Assembly: GCF_040655735.1 (NCBI RefSeq)
Contig: NZ_JBFAKK010000008.1
Coordinates: 1-64,000 of the forward strand
Source of the DNA: Phytomonospora sp040655735
GTDB lineage: Bacteria > Actinomycetota > Actinomycetes > Mycobacteriales > Micromonosporaceae
Length of the DNA stretch: 64,000 bases
Direction of reading: 5' to 3'
Shown here: positions 26,755 to 34,805 of the stretch, one piece after another
Layout: each line of letters starts with the position of its first letter
Numbering within the stretch: the stretch's first letter is position 1
Notes under the pieces: generated by a model
What the model was told of the DNA's origin: nothing
Databases searched by the model: none
Seen by the model: the letters and a program-made list of their open reading frames with translations, nothing else
Program-made: the position numbers and the translations under genes

Positions 26755-27894
26755 TTAACTCTCGAACCGGAGCGGCTGGAGCAGGTACTTGTAGCCCTCG
26801 ATCTCCTGGACCTCGTCGTCCTCGCCGGGGGCGGCACCGGTCAGCACGACCGGCTTCATCGGATCTGTGAACGAGAGTACGGCGGTCGGCGCGTTGATGG
26901 CGGACAGACCGTCCAGCAGGTACTGGGAGTTGAAGGCGACGGTCATCGGTTCGCCGTTGTAGTCGCAGTCCATGGCCTCGCTCGCCTTGGCGTCCTCGGT
27001 GCCGCCCGCCTCGACGACGAGCCCGTCGGTGTCGATCCGCAGCTGGATGCGGGTGTCGCGTTCGGCGACGAGGGCCACACGGCGGGAGACCTCGACGAGT
27101 TCGGCGGCGGTGACACGGAGCTTGGCGTTGTAGGCGGTCGGCAGCAACGACCGTAGCTTAGGCAGCTGGCCGTCGAGCACGCGGCTCGTCGTGTGCCGGT
27201 TGTGCGCCGAGAAGCCGACCAGGCCGGTGCCGCCTTCCTGCGGCATCGCGATCGTGACGTCGCCGCCACCGCTGCCGAAACTGCGGGCGGTGTCCGACAG
27301 GGCCTTCGCCGGGATCAGCATCGTCAGGTTGATGTCGTCGTCGTTGGGCGCCCAGTCGAGCTCGCGGACGGCCATGCGGTAGCGGTCGGTGGCCAGCAGC
27401 GCCAGGCTCGTGCCGATCATCTCGACCTGCACGCCGGTCATCGTCGGCAGTGTGTCGTCACGGCCGGCGGCGACGGCGACCTGGGAGACCGCGGTGGCAA
27501 AGACGTCGGCGGGGATCGTCCCGACCGCGCCGGGCATCGCCGGGAGCGCGGGGTAGTCCTCGACGGGCATGGTCGGCAAGGTGAAGCGGGCGCTGCCGCA
27601 GGTCAGTTCGGCGTGGCCGTCGGAGGCGGCGAACTCGACGGGCTTGGCGGGCAGGGCCTTGACGATCTCGGCCAGCAGCCGACCGGACACCAGGGCGGTG
27701 CCCGGCGAGTCGGCGTCGACGGCGACCGTCACTTGGCTGGAGGTCTCGTAGTCGAAGCCGGAGATGGTCAGGGCGCCGTCGTTGACGCTCAAGAGCGCCC
27801 CGGCGAGGACCGGCACTGAGGGGCGCGTCGGCAGGCTCTTGGCGGTCCAGGTGACCGCTGTCGTCAGTGCGTCTCGTTCGACTCGAAACTTCAT
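26755..27894 (-). CDS. dnaN: DNA polymerase III subunit beta (sliding clamp)
   Basis: 379 residues from ATG 27894, preceded by AAGGAGAG. MKFRVERDALTTAVTWTAKS, three clamp domains (NDGALTISGFDYETSSQVTV, DRYRMAVRELDWAPNDDDIN, AFNSQYLLDGLSAINAPTAV) and the C-terminal YKYLLQPLRF are all typical. The dimeric ring tethers DNA polymerase III. oriC lies directly upstream. Confidence 0.98.
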   Translation of the reverse strand: MKFRVERDALTTAVTWTAKSLPTRPSVPVLAGALLSVNDGALTISGFDYETSSQVTVAVDADSPGTALVSGRLLAEIVKALPAKPVEFAASDGHAELTCGSARFTLPTMPVEDYPALPAMPGAVGTIPADVFATAVSQVAVAAGRDDTLPTMTGVQVEMIGTSLALLATDRYRMAVRELDWAPNDDDINLTMLIPAKALSDTARSFGSGGGDVTIAMPQEGGTGLVGFSAHNRHTTSRVLDGQLPKLRSLLPTAYNAKLRVTAAELVEVSRRVALVAERDTRIQLRIDTDGLVVEAGGTEDAKASEAMDCDYNGEPMTVAFNSQYLLDGLSAINAPTAVLSFTDPMKPVVLTGAAPGEDDEVQEIEGYKYLLQPLRFES

Positions 27895-27949
27895 GCTCTC
27901 TCCTTGCGGTGCGGACCGGCGGCCGCTCGTCACGGCCCGGCTGGCTGAG

Positions 27950-28360
27950 TTTTCCACACAGCGACTGTTGATTGTTTCCCTCTATAGGTAAATACCGTCG
28001 TCGTGTTCGGTGCTGTGGAAACTGTGGAAAAGGCCTGTTTCGGCTGGCCACGACGCTACGGGCCTGTGGACGTCCTGTGGAGGCGCCTGGGGAAAACCAT
28101 GGGGTTCATCCACAGGTTGGCATGATCGCTGAGTTGTCCACATTCGTCCACAGGTCTGTACACAGGGTTTCCCACAGGTTTCCCACAGGGATGTGCACAC
28201 CGAAAGGCGACTTGTCCACAGTGTTGTCCACATCGCGTCCACAGTCTGTGGACGCAGGCGTGTCTTCTGTGGATGACACTGTGGACAGAGCTTCTGACCT
28301 GCGGATTCAGGTTGTGCACAGGGACATGAGAGTTGTGCACATCCTGTGGACGAAGGGTGT
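27950..28360. other. Chromosomal replication origin oriC
   Basis: The gene-free interval between dnaN and dnaA is dense in DnaA boxes in both orientations. The best are TTGTCCACA at 28134-28142, 28212-28220 and 28224-28232; CTGTCCACA (minus strand) at 28280-28288; TTGTGCACA at 28312-28320 and 28333-28341. Many near-boxes of the form cCCACAgg or CTGTGGAxx lie between 28010 and 28360. TTGTCCACA is the preferred box of high-GC actinomycetes. A short AT-rich stretch (27968-28005, near the dnaN start) may be the unwinding element; that is inference. Confidence 0.93.
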
Positions 28361-28420
28361 GGACGACGAAGCCTCCCCAGCCCGTTTCCGGGCCGGCCGA
28401 CGGCGTTCGGGCATGGGAAA

Positions 28421-28450
28421 CGGCCCCCGCGCGAGGTGCCGCGGGGGCCG
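28421..28450 (-). terminator. Terminator after dnaA
   Basis: CGGCCCCCGC and GCGGGGGCCG form a 10-bp stem with a 10-base loop, 46 bases beyond the dnaA stop. On the minus strand it is followed by TTTCCC, a weak U-tract. It would keep dnaA transcripts out of oriC. Confidence 0.7.
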
Positions 28451-28496
28451 TGAGAAAGACCTCGGGTCGTGTGCTTCACACCGGCGGACCGGCTTT

Positions 28497-30158
28497 TCAG
28501 TTGCCCGTCTGCTTGATCCGGTTGGTCAGCTCGGCGATCTGGTTGTACAGCGTGCGCCGTTCGGCCATCTGTTTGCGGATCTTGCGGTCGGCGTGCATGA
28601 CCGTCGTGTGGTCGCGGCCGCCGAAGGCCTGCCCGATGCGGGGCAGGGACAGGTCGGTCAGCTCGCGGCACAGGTACATGGCGACCTGGCGGGCGTTGAC
28701 CAGCACGCGCGAGCGCGAGTGCCCGCACAGGTCGTCGTTGGTGACGCTGAAGTAGTCGGCCGTCGCGCGCATGATGTCGTCGGCGGAGACGTCGGGCGGG
28801 CCGTCGTTGTCGGGGATGTAGTCCGACAGGACCTGCTCGGCCAGGGCGCGGTCGATGGGCGAGCGGTTGAGGCTCGCGAAGGCCGTCACCCGGATGAGGG
28901 CGCCCTCCAGCTCCCGGATCGAGTGCTGGATGCGGCTGGCGATGTACTCCAGGGCGTCGAAGGGGGCGTCGAGGCGCTCCTGGGCGGCCTTCTTCTGGAG
29001 GATCGCGATGCGGGTCTCCAGGTCGGGCGGCTGGATGTCGGCCAGCAGTCCCCACTCGAAGCGGGTGCGCAGCCGGTCCTCCAGCGTCGACAGCTGCTTG
29101 GGCGAGCGGTCGGAGGTGATGACGATCTGCTTGTTGGCGTTGTGGAGGGTGTTGAAGGTGTGGAAGAACTCCTCCTGCGTCCGCTCGGCGCGCTCCAGGA
29201 ACTGGATGTCGTCGATGAGGAGGATGTCGACGTCGCGGTAGCGGCGCTGGAAGGCCTGCCGCTTGTCGTCGCGCAGGGAGTTGATGAAGTCGTTGGTGAA
29301 CTCCTCGGTCGACACGTACCGGACGCTGCGGGCGTTGCCCAGGCCGGTGGCGTAGTGGCCGATGGCGTGCACGAGGTGGGTCTTGCCGAGGCCGGAGTCG
29401 CCGTAGATGAACAGCGGGTTGTAGGCCTTGGCGGGCGACTCGGCGACGGCGACCGCGGCGGCGTGCGCGAAGCGGTTCGAGGAGCCGATGACGAAGGTGT
29501 CGAAGTTGTACTTGGCGTTCAGGCGCGAGGCGTTGGCCGGGTTGGACGTGTTGCTCGCGCCGATCGGCCGCTGCGGGCGGGGGGCGGGGATGTCGCCGCC
29601 GTCGGAGTGGCCCATCTTCGCGCCGGAGCGGTAGGAGCCGCCCATGGGCGAGCGGTTGTCGAGGGCGGTGTCGTCGATCGGCGACGGGGGCGCGACGGGC
29701 GGGGCGTGGCGCTCGCGGTCGGGCGGTGCGTAGACCGGTGGCGCTTCCTGCGGCTCGCGGGGGGAAGGAGGTACGGGTGCGAGGTTGTTCACCGGTGCCT
29801 GAGGGGGCGGGGGCAGCAGGGACGGCTGGATGAGGCCGACGTCGTCGGCGCGGTGGGCCGGGGCCTCTTCGGGGGCCGGCGGGCGGACGGTGACCGCTAT
29901 CTGCACCGACTGGCCGAGGTGATGGCCGAGGGCGGTGGTGAGGGTCGACCGCAGACGCGACTCGAATGCCTCGCGCGCGAACTGGTTCGGCGCGGCGATG
30001 ATGACGGTGTCCTCGAACAGGCCGAGCGGCTGAGTGAGGCGGAGCCAGGCGCGCTGCTGCGCGGACAGACCGGCATCTCCGAGTTCTTCGGTGACGGCCC
30101 GCCACACCGCGCTAAGGTCGGTCGACGCCGCAGCGCCTTCAGTCGTCTCGCCTGCCAC
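28497..30158 (-). CDS. dnaA: Chromosomal replication initiator protein DnaA
   Basis: 553 residues from GTG 30158, which has GGGGGTGG six bases upstream; a GTG at 30194 would add 12 residues but has no ribosome binding site and lies within a DnaA box. Domain I is residues 13-100 (LSAVWRAVTEELGDAGLSAQ). A long Pro-rich domain II of about 110 residues follows, as in streptomycetes. Domain III is an AAA+ ATPase (GDSGLGKTHLVHAIGHYA, Walker B ILLIDDIQFLE). Domain IV is a DNA-binding HTH (RSRVLVNARQVAMYLCRELT, FGGRDHTTVMHA). It binds DnaA boxes to open oriC. Confidence 0.97.
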   Translation of the reverse strand: MAGETTEGAAASTDLSAVWRAVTEELGDAGLSAQQRAWLRLTQPLGLFEDTVIIAAPNQFAREAFESRLRSTLTTALGHHLGQSVQIAVTVRPPAPEEAPAHRADDVGLIQPSLLPPPPQAPVNNLAPVPPSPREPQEAPPVYAPPDRERHAPPVAPPSPIDDTALDNRSPMGGSYRSGAKMGHSDGGDIPAPRPQRPIGASNTSNPANASRLNAKYNFDTFVIGSSNRFAHAAAVAVAESPAKAYNPLFIYGDSGLGKTHLVHAIGHYATGLGNARSVRYVSTEEFTNDFINSLRDDKRQAFQRRYRDVDILLIDDIQFLERAERTQEEFFHTFNTLHNANKQIVITSDRSPKQLSTLEDRLRTRFEWGLLADIQPPDLETRIAILQKKAAQERLDAPFDALEYIASRIQHSIRELEGALIRVTAFASLNRSPIDRALAEQVLSDYIPDNDGPPDVSADDIMRATADYFSVTNDDLCGHSRSRVLVNARQVAMYLCRELTDLSLPRIGQAFGGRDHTTVMHADRKIRKQMAERRTLYNQIAELTNRIKQTGN

Positions 30159-30579
30159 GGCGGTCCCACCCCCATGATCGTGTTGGTTATCCACAGGTTA
30201 TCCACAGCCTGTGCATTCGCTGATCAGCCTGGTTCCGTTGTGACCACGACCCCGGTTCAAATCCGGACGTATCATGACGCAACGGGGCGCTACGAACGGT
30301 TTAGAGTATGGGGAGCGCGTTGCCGAAGACCTGCACCAAGCTGGCACGCTAGTCTGTGGCGCGCGTGGACACAAGCGTTGTCCACAGGTTCCTGTGGATT
30401 ATCGCGGGGCAGTTGGCACGCGATTCCACCCGGGCCGGTTGTCGATCGTCGCGACCTGCCAGTACTGTTGACCGGCCGTTACCTGGGCGCCGCCGTGCCA
30501 TTGCTACCCTTGGACACGCACGTATGCGTCCGCACGGCTGTAGTCAACACCGTGCAACACCGATCTTGGAGTTCCAGCC
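30159..30579. promoter_or_regulatory. dnaA-rpmH divergent region with DnaA boxes
   Basis: This gene-free region must carry the dnaA and rpmH promoters. It contains two perfect tandem DnaA boxes TTATCCACA at 30187-30195 and 30198-30206, just upstream of (or overlapping, if the longer start is used) dnaA. TTGTCCACA is at 30378-30386 and TGTGGATTA at 30393-30401. Autoregulation of dnaA by DnaA is known in other bacteria and plausible here. No clear -35/-10 pair could be assigned. Confidence 0.7.
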
Positions 30580-30717
30580 GTGAGCAAGCGCACCTTCCAG
30601 CCGAACAACCGCCGCCGCGCGAAGACCCACGGCTTCCGGCTGCGTATGCGTACGCGCGCCGGCCGGGCCATCATCGCCCTTCGCCGTCGCAAGGGCCGCG
30701 AGCGTCTCTCCGCTTGA
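30580..30717 (+). CDS. rpmH: 50S ribosomal protein L34
   Basis: 45 residues from a GTG start with TTGGAG eight bases upstream: VSKRTFQPNNRRRAKTHGFR then LRMRTRAGRAIIALRRRKGR. The sequence is the standard L34, a small basic protein of the large ribosomal subunit. First gene of the rightward cluster. Confidence 0.98.
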   Translation: MSKRTFQPNNRRRAKTHGFRLRMRTRAGRAIIALRRRKGRERLSA

Positions 30718-30760
30718 TAGCGGACGAGACGACTCGCCGCAGTCTTCGTGAGGCCCGCTC

Positions 30761-31123
30761 GTGCTGCCAAAGGCCGCGCGGCTGCGGAGCCGCGCTGACT
30801 TCTCCGCCACCACGCGGGGACGTCGTGCTGCCCGCGGCGCGCTCGTCGTGCACCTGAAGGTGACCGGCGACGGCCGACCGGCGCGAGCGGGTTTCGTCGT
30901 GTCCAAAGCCGTCGGCGGGGCCGTCGTCCGCAACAAGGTGAAGCGTCGGCTGCGTCACCTCGTCGCCGAGCGGATCAATACCTGGGAGCCCGGCACCGAC
31001 ATCGTCGTCAGGGCGCTCCCGCAGGCCGCCGACCGTGACCACACCGGTCTCGGCGCCGATCTCGACGGGGCTCTCGCGAGTGCGAGACGGCCCCGTAAGC
31101 ACGGGCGGGAGCGTCCGAAATGA
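30761..31123 (+). CDS. rnpA: Ribonuclease P protein component
   Basis: 120 residues from GTG 30761: VLPKAARLRSRADFSATTRG, RAGFVVSKAVGGAVVRNKVK then RRLRHLVAERINTWEPGTDI. The RNR-type motif (NKVKRRLRHL) binds RNase P RNA. It assists 5' maturation of tRNAs. Its stop overlaps the yidD start by 4 bases (ATGA). Confidence 0.97.
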   Translation: MLPKAARLRSRADFSATTRGRRAARGALVVHLKVTGDGRPARAGFVVSKAVGGAVVRNKVKRRLRHLVAERINTWEPGTDIVVRALPQAADRDHTGLGADLDGALASARRPRKHGRERPK

Positions 31124-31377
31124 CGCCAGCCCGGCTCCTGTCCTTGCCCATCGTCGCGTACCGTCGATGGATAAGCCCGGCACTGCCGGCCCGATGCCGA
31201 TTCCACCCGTCGTGTAGCGCCTACGCCCTTGAGGCGATCTCGGTGCACGGGGCGTTGCGTGGTCTCTATCTCGCGGTCCGTCGCGTGCTGCGCTGCCAAC
31301 CGTTCCACCCGGGCGGTTATGACCCTGTGCCGCCACCACGGCGCAAGGTCGATGAAACTGAAGCTAGGGAGACGTAG
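31120..31377 (+). CDS. yidD: Membrane protein insertion efficiency factor YidD
   Basis: 85 residues: SLPIVAYRRWISPALPARCR, FHPSCSAYALEAISVHGALR, RVLRCQPFHPGGYDPVP. The conserved Cys residues and the CRFxPSCSxYA and CxPFxxGGxDPVP motifs are intact. An amphipathic helix-bearing peripheral membrane protein that aids YidC. Coupled to rnpA and followed immediately by yidC. Confidence 0.97.
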   Translation: MTPARLLSLPIVAYRRWISPALPARCRFHPSCSAYALEAISVHGALRGLYLAVRRVLRCQPFHPGGYDPVPPPRRKVDETEARET

Positions 31378-31378
31378 C

Positions 31379-32347
31379 TTGTCCGGCATCTTCCCGCTCG
31401 AGTGGTTGTACTGGAGCATTTCCTGGCTGCTGCTCAGCTGGCACTCGCTCTGGGACATGATCCTGCCCGAAAATGCCTTCCTGGGCACCAACTGGGACTG
31501 GATCCTCGCGATCGTCTTCCTGGTTCTGACCGTTCGCACGATCTTGTTCCCCTTGTTCGTCAAGCAGATCAAGTCCCAGCGGGCGATGCAGGCTCTGCAG
31601 CCGAAGGTCAAGGAGCTCCAGGCCAAGTACAAGCACGACCGGCAGGAGATGCAGCGGCAGCTCATGGAGCTGTACCGCAAGGAGAAGGCCAACCCGCTCA
31701 TGGGCTGCCTTCCGATGCTGCTCCAGGCGCCCGTCTTCATCGGTCTGCTGCACGTTCTGCGTCGTGTCCACCCCGGTAACACGCAGACCGACCTGTACGG
31801 CTGGTCGACCGAGCAGTTCGACAGCTTCCTCGGCTCGCGCCTGTTCAACGCGCCGATCTGGTCGAGCTTCAACACCCCCGACGCCGACCTCCAGGCCGTG
31901 GGCTCGGGCACCATCACGGTCAAGATCATCTGTGCCGTCCTGATCGCGTGCATGGTCGCCACGACCTACATGACCTCGCGTCAGATGATCCTCAAGACCG
32001 GCTGGGCCGAGGACCGCCAGCAGAAGATGATGCAGCGCCTGATGCTCTACGGCATCCCGGCGACGCTGCTCATCTCCGGCGTGATGTTCCCGATCGGTGT
32101 CGTCCTGTACTGGGTGATCTCGAATGCGTTCTCCCTCGGGCAGCAGATGTGGGTGCTGCGCAAGTTCCCACCGCCGAAGATGGCGGGCTCGAACGGCGCG
32201 AAGACCGCAGCCGGGAAGCCGGGATCGAAAGCCGCCGAGAAGGCACGTGCGGAGGCCGTGGCCCGCGCCAAGGAATTGGCGCCGAAGCCCGGAGCGAAGC
32301 CGGCCAACTCGAAGAAGGGCGGCACCCGTAAAGGTGCCGGCAAGTAA
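31379..32347 (+). CDS. yidC: Membrane protein insertase YidC
   Basis: 322 residues from a TTG start at 31379, one base after the yidD stop, with AGGGAG seven bases upstream; the ATG further upstream would overlap yidD and has no better signal. Five-helix Gram-positive-type YidC: FPLEWLYWSISWLLLSWHSL, WILAIVFLVLTVRTILFPLF with the hydrophilic-groove Arg, the coiled MQALQPKVKELQAKYKHDRQ, PLMGCLPMLLQAPVFIGLLH, YGIPATLLISGVMFPIGVVL. The Lys/Ala-rich C-terminal tail may bind ribosomes. It inserts membrane proteins with or without Sec. Confidence 0.96.
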   Translation: MSGIFPLEWLYWSISWLLLSWHSLWDMILPENAFLGTNWDWILAIVFLVLTVRTILFPLFVKQIKSQRAMQALQPKVKELQAKYKHDRQEMQRQLMELYRKEKANPLMGCLPMLLQAPVFIGLLHVLRRVHPGNTQTDLYGWSTEQFDSFLGSRLFNAPIWSSFNTPDADLQAVGSGTITVKIICAVLIACMVATTYMTSRQMILKTGWAEDRQQKMMQRLMLYGIPATLLISGVMFPIGVVLYWVISNAFSLGQQMWVLRKFPPPKMAGSNGAKTAAGKPGSKAAEKARAEAVARAKELAPKPGAKPANSKKGGTRKGAGK

Positions 32348-32361
32348 GGGAGAGGCAGCAC

Positions 32362-32886
32362 GTGGCTGAAACGACGACGGATGTCGCCCGTGGTGAGGCG
32401 GAGGGGCGCACCACCGCGGGGGTAGACACCGACGCGCTGTTCGAGCAGAGCGAGATCGCCGCCGACTACGTCGAAGGCCTGCTCGACATCCTCGACACCG
32501 ACGGGGACATCGACGAGCTCGTGAAGGACGACCGACCGATCGTCGAGGTCGTCGGCAGCGGGCTCAACCAGCTGGTCGGACCGGGTGGGGCGACGCTGGA
32601 GGCACTACAGGAGCTCACGCGTCTGGCGGTCTTCCGCAAGACCGGCGAGCACAGCAGGCTGATGCTGGACATCGGGGGCTTCCGTTCCGGGCGCCGTGCC
32701 GAACTGCAGGCTCTTGCGAAGAAGGTGGCCGACGAGGTCGCGCAGTACGGGAACCCCGTGCGGCTCGACCCGATGAACGCCTTCGAGCGCAAGTGCGTGC
32801 ACGACGTCATCAACGCCCGCAAGGACGTGGCGAGCGAGTCGGAGGGCACCGAGCCCGACCGTCGCGTGATCGTGAGTCCGGCTTGA
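32362..32886 (+). CDS. jag: RNA-binding protein Jag/KhpB
   Basis: 174 residues from GTG 32362 with AGGGAGAGG upstream. A Jag/KhpB protein: KH domain (DRPIVEVVGSGLNQLVGPGG, TLEALQELTRLAVFRKTGEH) and C-terminal R3H domain (VRLDPMNAFERKCVHDVINA). The Jag-N domain typical of Firmicutes is absent, as usual in actinobacteria. Binds RNA and is linked to cell elongation and envelope control in other bacteria. Fifteen bases after yidC. Confidence 0.93.
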   Translation: MAETTTDVARGEAEGRTTAGVDTDALFEQSEIAADYVEGLLDILDTDGDIDELVKDDRPIVEVVGSGLNQLVGPGGATLEALQELTRLAVFRKTGEHSRLMLDIGGFRSGRRAELQALAKKVADEVAQYGNPVRLDPMNAFERKCVHDVINARKDVASESEGTEPDRRVIVSPA

Positions 32887-33608
32887 GTTCGCATGACGAG
32901 ACCACGAACGGCCCCTCCACGGAGGGGCCGTTCCCCGTTGAGGGGGCGGCTGGCACGGGCGGTGGAGGCGACGCGGGCGGTGTGGGTGGCGTGCCGCCGG
33001 GTCTGGCCGAGGTCGCGGCGAAGGTGTTCGGGGAGAAGGTCTCCCTCGCGGTTTCCTACGCCGAACTGCTCGCGACCGACGGGGTCGAGCGTGGGCTGAT
33101 CGGCCCGCGCGAGGTCCCGCGCCTGTGGGAGCGGCACATGCTGAACTGCGCGGTGCTCAGCGAGGTCGTGCCCGAGGGCGTCGCGGTGATCGACGTCGGG
33201 TCCGGTGCGGGCCTGCCGGGCATCCCGCTGGCGATCGTGCGCCCCGACGTCGAGGTGATGCTCGTCGAGCCGATGCTGCGTCGCACCACTTTTCTGGAGG
33301 AGGCCGTGGCGGCTTTGGGGCTGACGAACGTGTCGGTGTTCCGGGGGCGCGCCGAGGAGTGCGAGGTCGCCGCGCCTGTGGTGACCGCCCGCGCGGTGGC
33401 TTCGCTCGACAAGCTGGCGCGGTGGTGCATGCCCCTGGTGGCGCGCGGCGGCGAGTTGCTGGCGATGAAGGGCAGTTCGGCGGCCGACGAGGTGGCCGAG
33501 CACGCGAAGGCGGTCCGCAAAGCCGGGGGCGCCGAGGCGGAAGTGCTGACGTGCGGGGCGGGGCTGCTGGAGGTGCCGACGACGGTGGTGCGCGTGCGGC
33601 GGCGGTAG
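32883..33608 (+). CDS. rsmG: 16S rRNA (guanine-N7)-methyltransferase RsmG
   Basis: About 241 residues. A TTG at 32883 overlaps the jag stop (TTGA); other downstream GTG starts are possible since the first 40 residues are low-complexity Gly-rich. The SAM-binding motif VIDVGSGAGLPGIPLAIVRP and the following EPMLRRTTFLEEAVAALGL, plus VTARAVASLDKLARWCMPLV, identify RsmG (GidB), which methylates G527 of 16S rRNA. Loss causes low-level streptomycin resistance in other species. Confidence 0.94.
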   Translation: MSSHDETTNGPSTEGPFPVEGAAGTGGGGDAGGVGGVPPGLAEVAAKVFGEKVSLAVSYAELLATDGVERGLIGPREVPRLWERHMLNCAVLSEVVPEGVAVIDVGSGAGLPGIPLAIVRPDVEVMLVEPMLRRTTFLEEAVAALGLTNVSVFRGRAEECEVAAPVVTARAVASLDKLARWCMPLVARGGELLAMKGSSAADEVAEHAKAVRKAGGAEAEVLTCGAGLLEVPTTVVRVRRR

Positions 33609-33668
33609 GTTCGTGCGGCGGCGCGAGGTGGAGTGCGCGGCGCTGAGTGTTTCCCGAACTTGAGTGCG

Positions 33669-33692
33669 AACGGCGGCCTGCGGGCCGCCGTT
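33669..33692 (+). terminator. Terminator after rsmG, merged with parS
   Basis: AACGGCGGCC (33669-33678), loop TGCG, GGCCGCCGTT (33683-33692). The 3' arm runs directly into the parS site whose first bases GTTT supply the short U-tract. Confidence 0.75.
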
Positions 33693-33703
33693 TCACGTGA
33701 AAC
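33690..33703. other. parS site (overlaps rsmG terminator)
   Basis: Exact GTTTCACGTGAAAC. Its first three bases are also the last bases of the terminator stem after rsmG. Confidence 0.93.
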
Positions 33704-34380
33704 ATTGGGGCGGTCTGGGCGTTTGCTTCCCGGGCCGGGGGTGCGGCGGGGTCGGGCTCGTGGCGGTCGGTGGGGTCGCTTCGACCCGGTGGCACACGTT
33801 GGCGGTCGGCGTCGACTGTTGCGCGCAGTGCGTGCCGACGAGTCGCCGCCCGAGCGTTGGGGTGGAGTGCAGTGGTCGACCAGGGCCGCGCCACACGTCG
33901 TCAGGCTAGATGCGCGCTCGAAGGCGTCCACTCGGTTCGGCGACGGGCTTGCTCTCCTCCTCGACGCCCTCCCCCGCTTCGCGGCGCTCGGTCCGCTCGC
34001 ATGGTCCGGGTCTCGCGACTGGGAACGCTTGCTTCGCGCCGGCCGATCCCACGACGCCCGCGGCCTACTCGTGCTCCGGCCCCCTCGCTTCTTGGCTGCC
34101 CGTCCTATCGCCGTGCTGGTTCCCCGGTACCTTCCTCAGCCGAGGTTGCCGGTATGGCGAATACCTCAGCGTCCAGTACAGGGTGGTGCCCGACGAAGCG
34201 ACAACAGACACCCGGCGAGGGCCACGCCGAGCGAGCCAGTTGCGCGACGGGGATGCTTGGGCCATCGCGCGTGGCACTGGTGAGGAAGTTCCGAGCTGGC
34301 GGTCCACGCGAAAGTCTGTCACTCTCCTCCCGCCTGCCCGCTCCGTGAGGTTCGGCAGCCCCGCCGGGCGCGGATATCGT

Positions 34381-34452
34381 CCCCTCGCTCCCCTCGCTCC
34401 CCTCGCTCCCCTCGCTCCCCTCGCTCCCCTCGCTCCCCTCGCTCCCCTCGCC
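34381..34452. repeat. Tandem array of a 9-bp repeat
   Basis: CCCCTCGCT is repeated seven times in perfect tandem (34381-34443), followed by an eighth copy with one change (CCCCTCGCC). In the gene-free region between rsmG and parA, 50 bases before the first parS of the cluster. Confidence 0.97.
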
Positions 34453-34500
34453 ACGGCCCGCAACCTCCGCCCGCCGGACGGCCGCGGCCTCCGTGGCACC

Positions 34501-34514
34501 GTTTCACGTGAAAC
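34501..34514. other. parS site
   Basis: Exact GTTTCACGTGAAAC; first of four in the 243-bp cluster upstream of parA. Confidence 0.95.
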
Positions 34515-34534
34515 ATCGAACGAACGCCGCCACC

Positions 34535-34548
34535 GTTTCACGTGAAAC
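34535..34548. other. parS site
   Basis: Exact GTTTCACGTGAAAC, 34 bases after the previous site. Confidence 0.95.
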
Positions 34549-34579
34549 ATCGCACCTTCCTCCCCGCCCCACGCTCCCC

Positions 34580-34593
34580 GTTTCACGTGAAAC
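34580..34593. other. parS site
   Basis: Exact GTTTCACGTGAAAC, 45 bases after the previous site. Confidence 0.95.
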
Positions 34594-34729
34594 ATCCCCC
34601 CACCGGCGACTTCATCTCCCCCACCACGGCTACCGGCCGCCGCCCGGCGAACTTGCCGCAGCGATGCCCGGGTGTCGGATGGCGGGCACGCAAAGAAGCC
34701 TCGTAGTCTGTCGAAGCATGCGCGCGACC

Positions 34730-34743
34730 GTTTCACGTGAAAC
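34730..34743. other. parS site near the parA promoter
   Basis: Exact GTTTCACGTGAAAC about 62 bases before the parA start, so ParB binding could influence parAB transcription. Confidence 0.95.
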
Positions 34744-34805
34744 ACCGGGCGATCTGACGGTGGAAGCAGCCGCGCGTATGTCGTGTCCGACGCGACGAGG
34801 TGTGG

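Larger units (their letters stand above)
33609..34805. other. Gene-free region carrying parS cluster and tandem repeat
   Basis: About 1.2 kb between rsmG and parA with no believable gene. It holds a terminator, five parS sites (33690, 34501, 34535, 34580, 34730), and an array of a 9-bp repeat at 34381-34452. Bases 33710-34370 show nothing recognisable; the frames there have highly biased Arg/Pro/Ser composition. The parA promoter must be near 34640-34790. Confidence 0.7.

Noticed and set aside
27972..30857. A nearly 1,000-codon plus-strand frame across oriC and dnaA
   Set aside because: It runs through oriC, dnaA antisense and rpmH, has no recognisable product and is explained by GC bias.
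33910..34545. Plus-strand frame with LAP repeats over the 9-bp tandem array
   Set aside because: Composition is unnatural and it is an artefact of the CCCCTCGCT repeat; no ribosome binding site.
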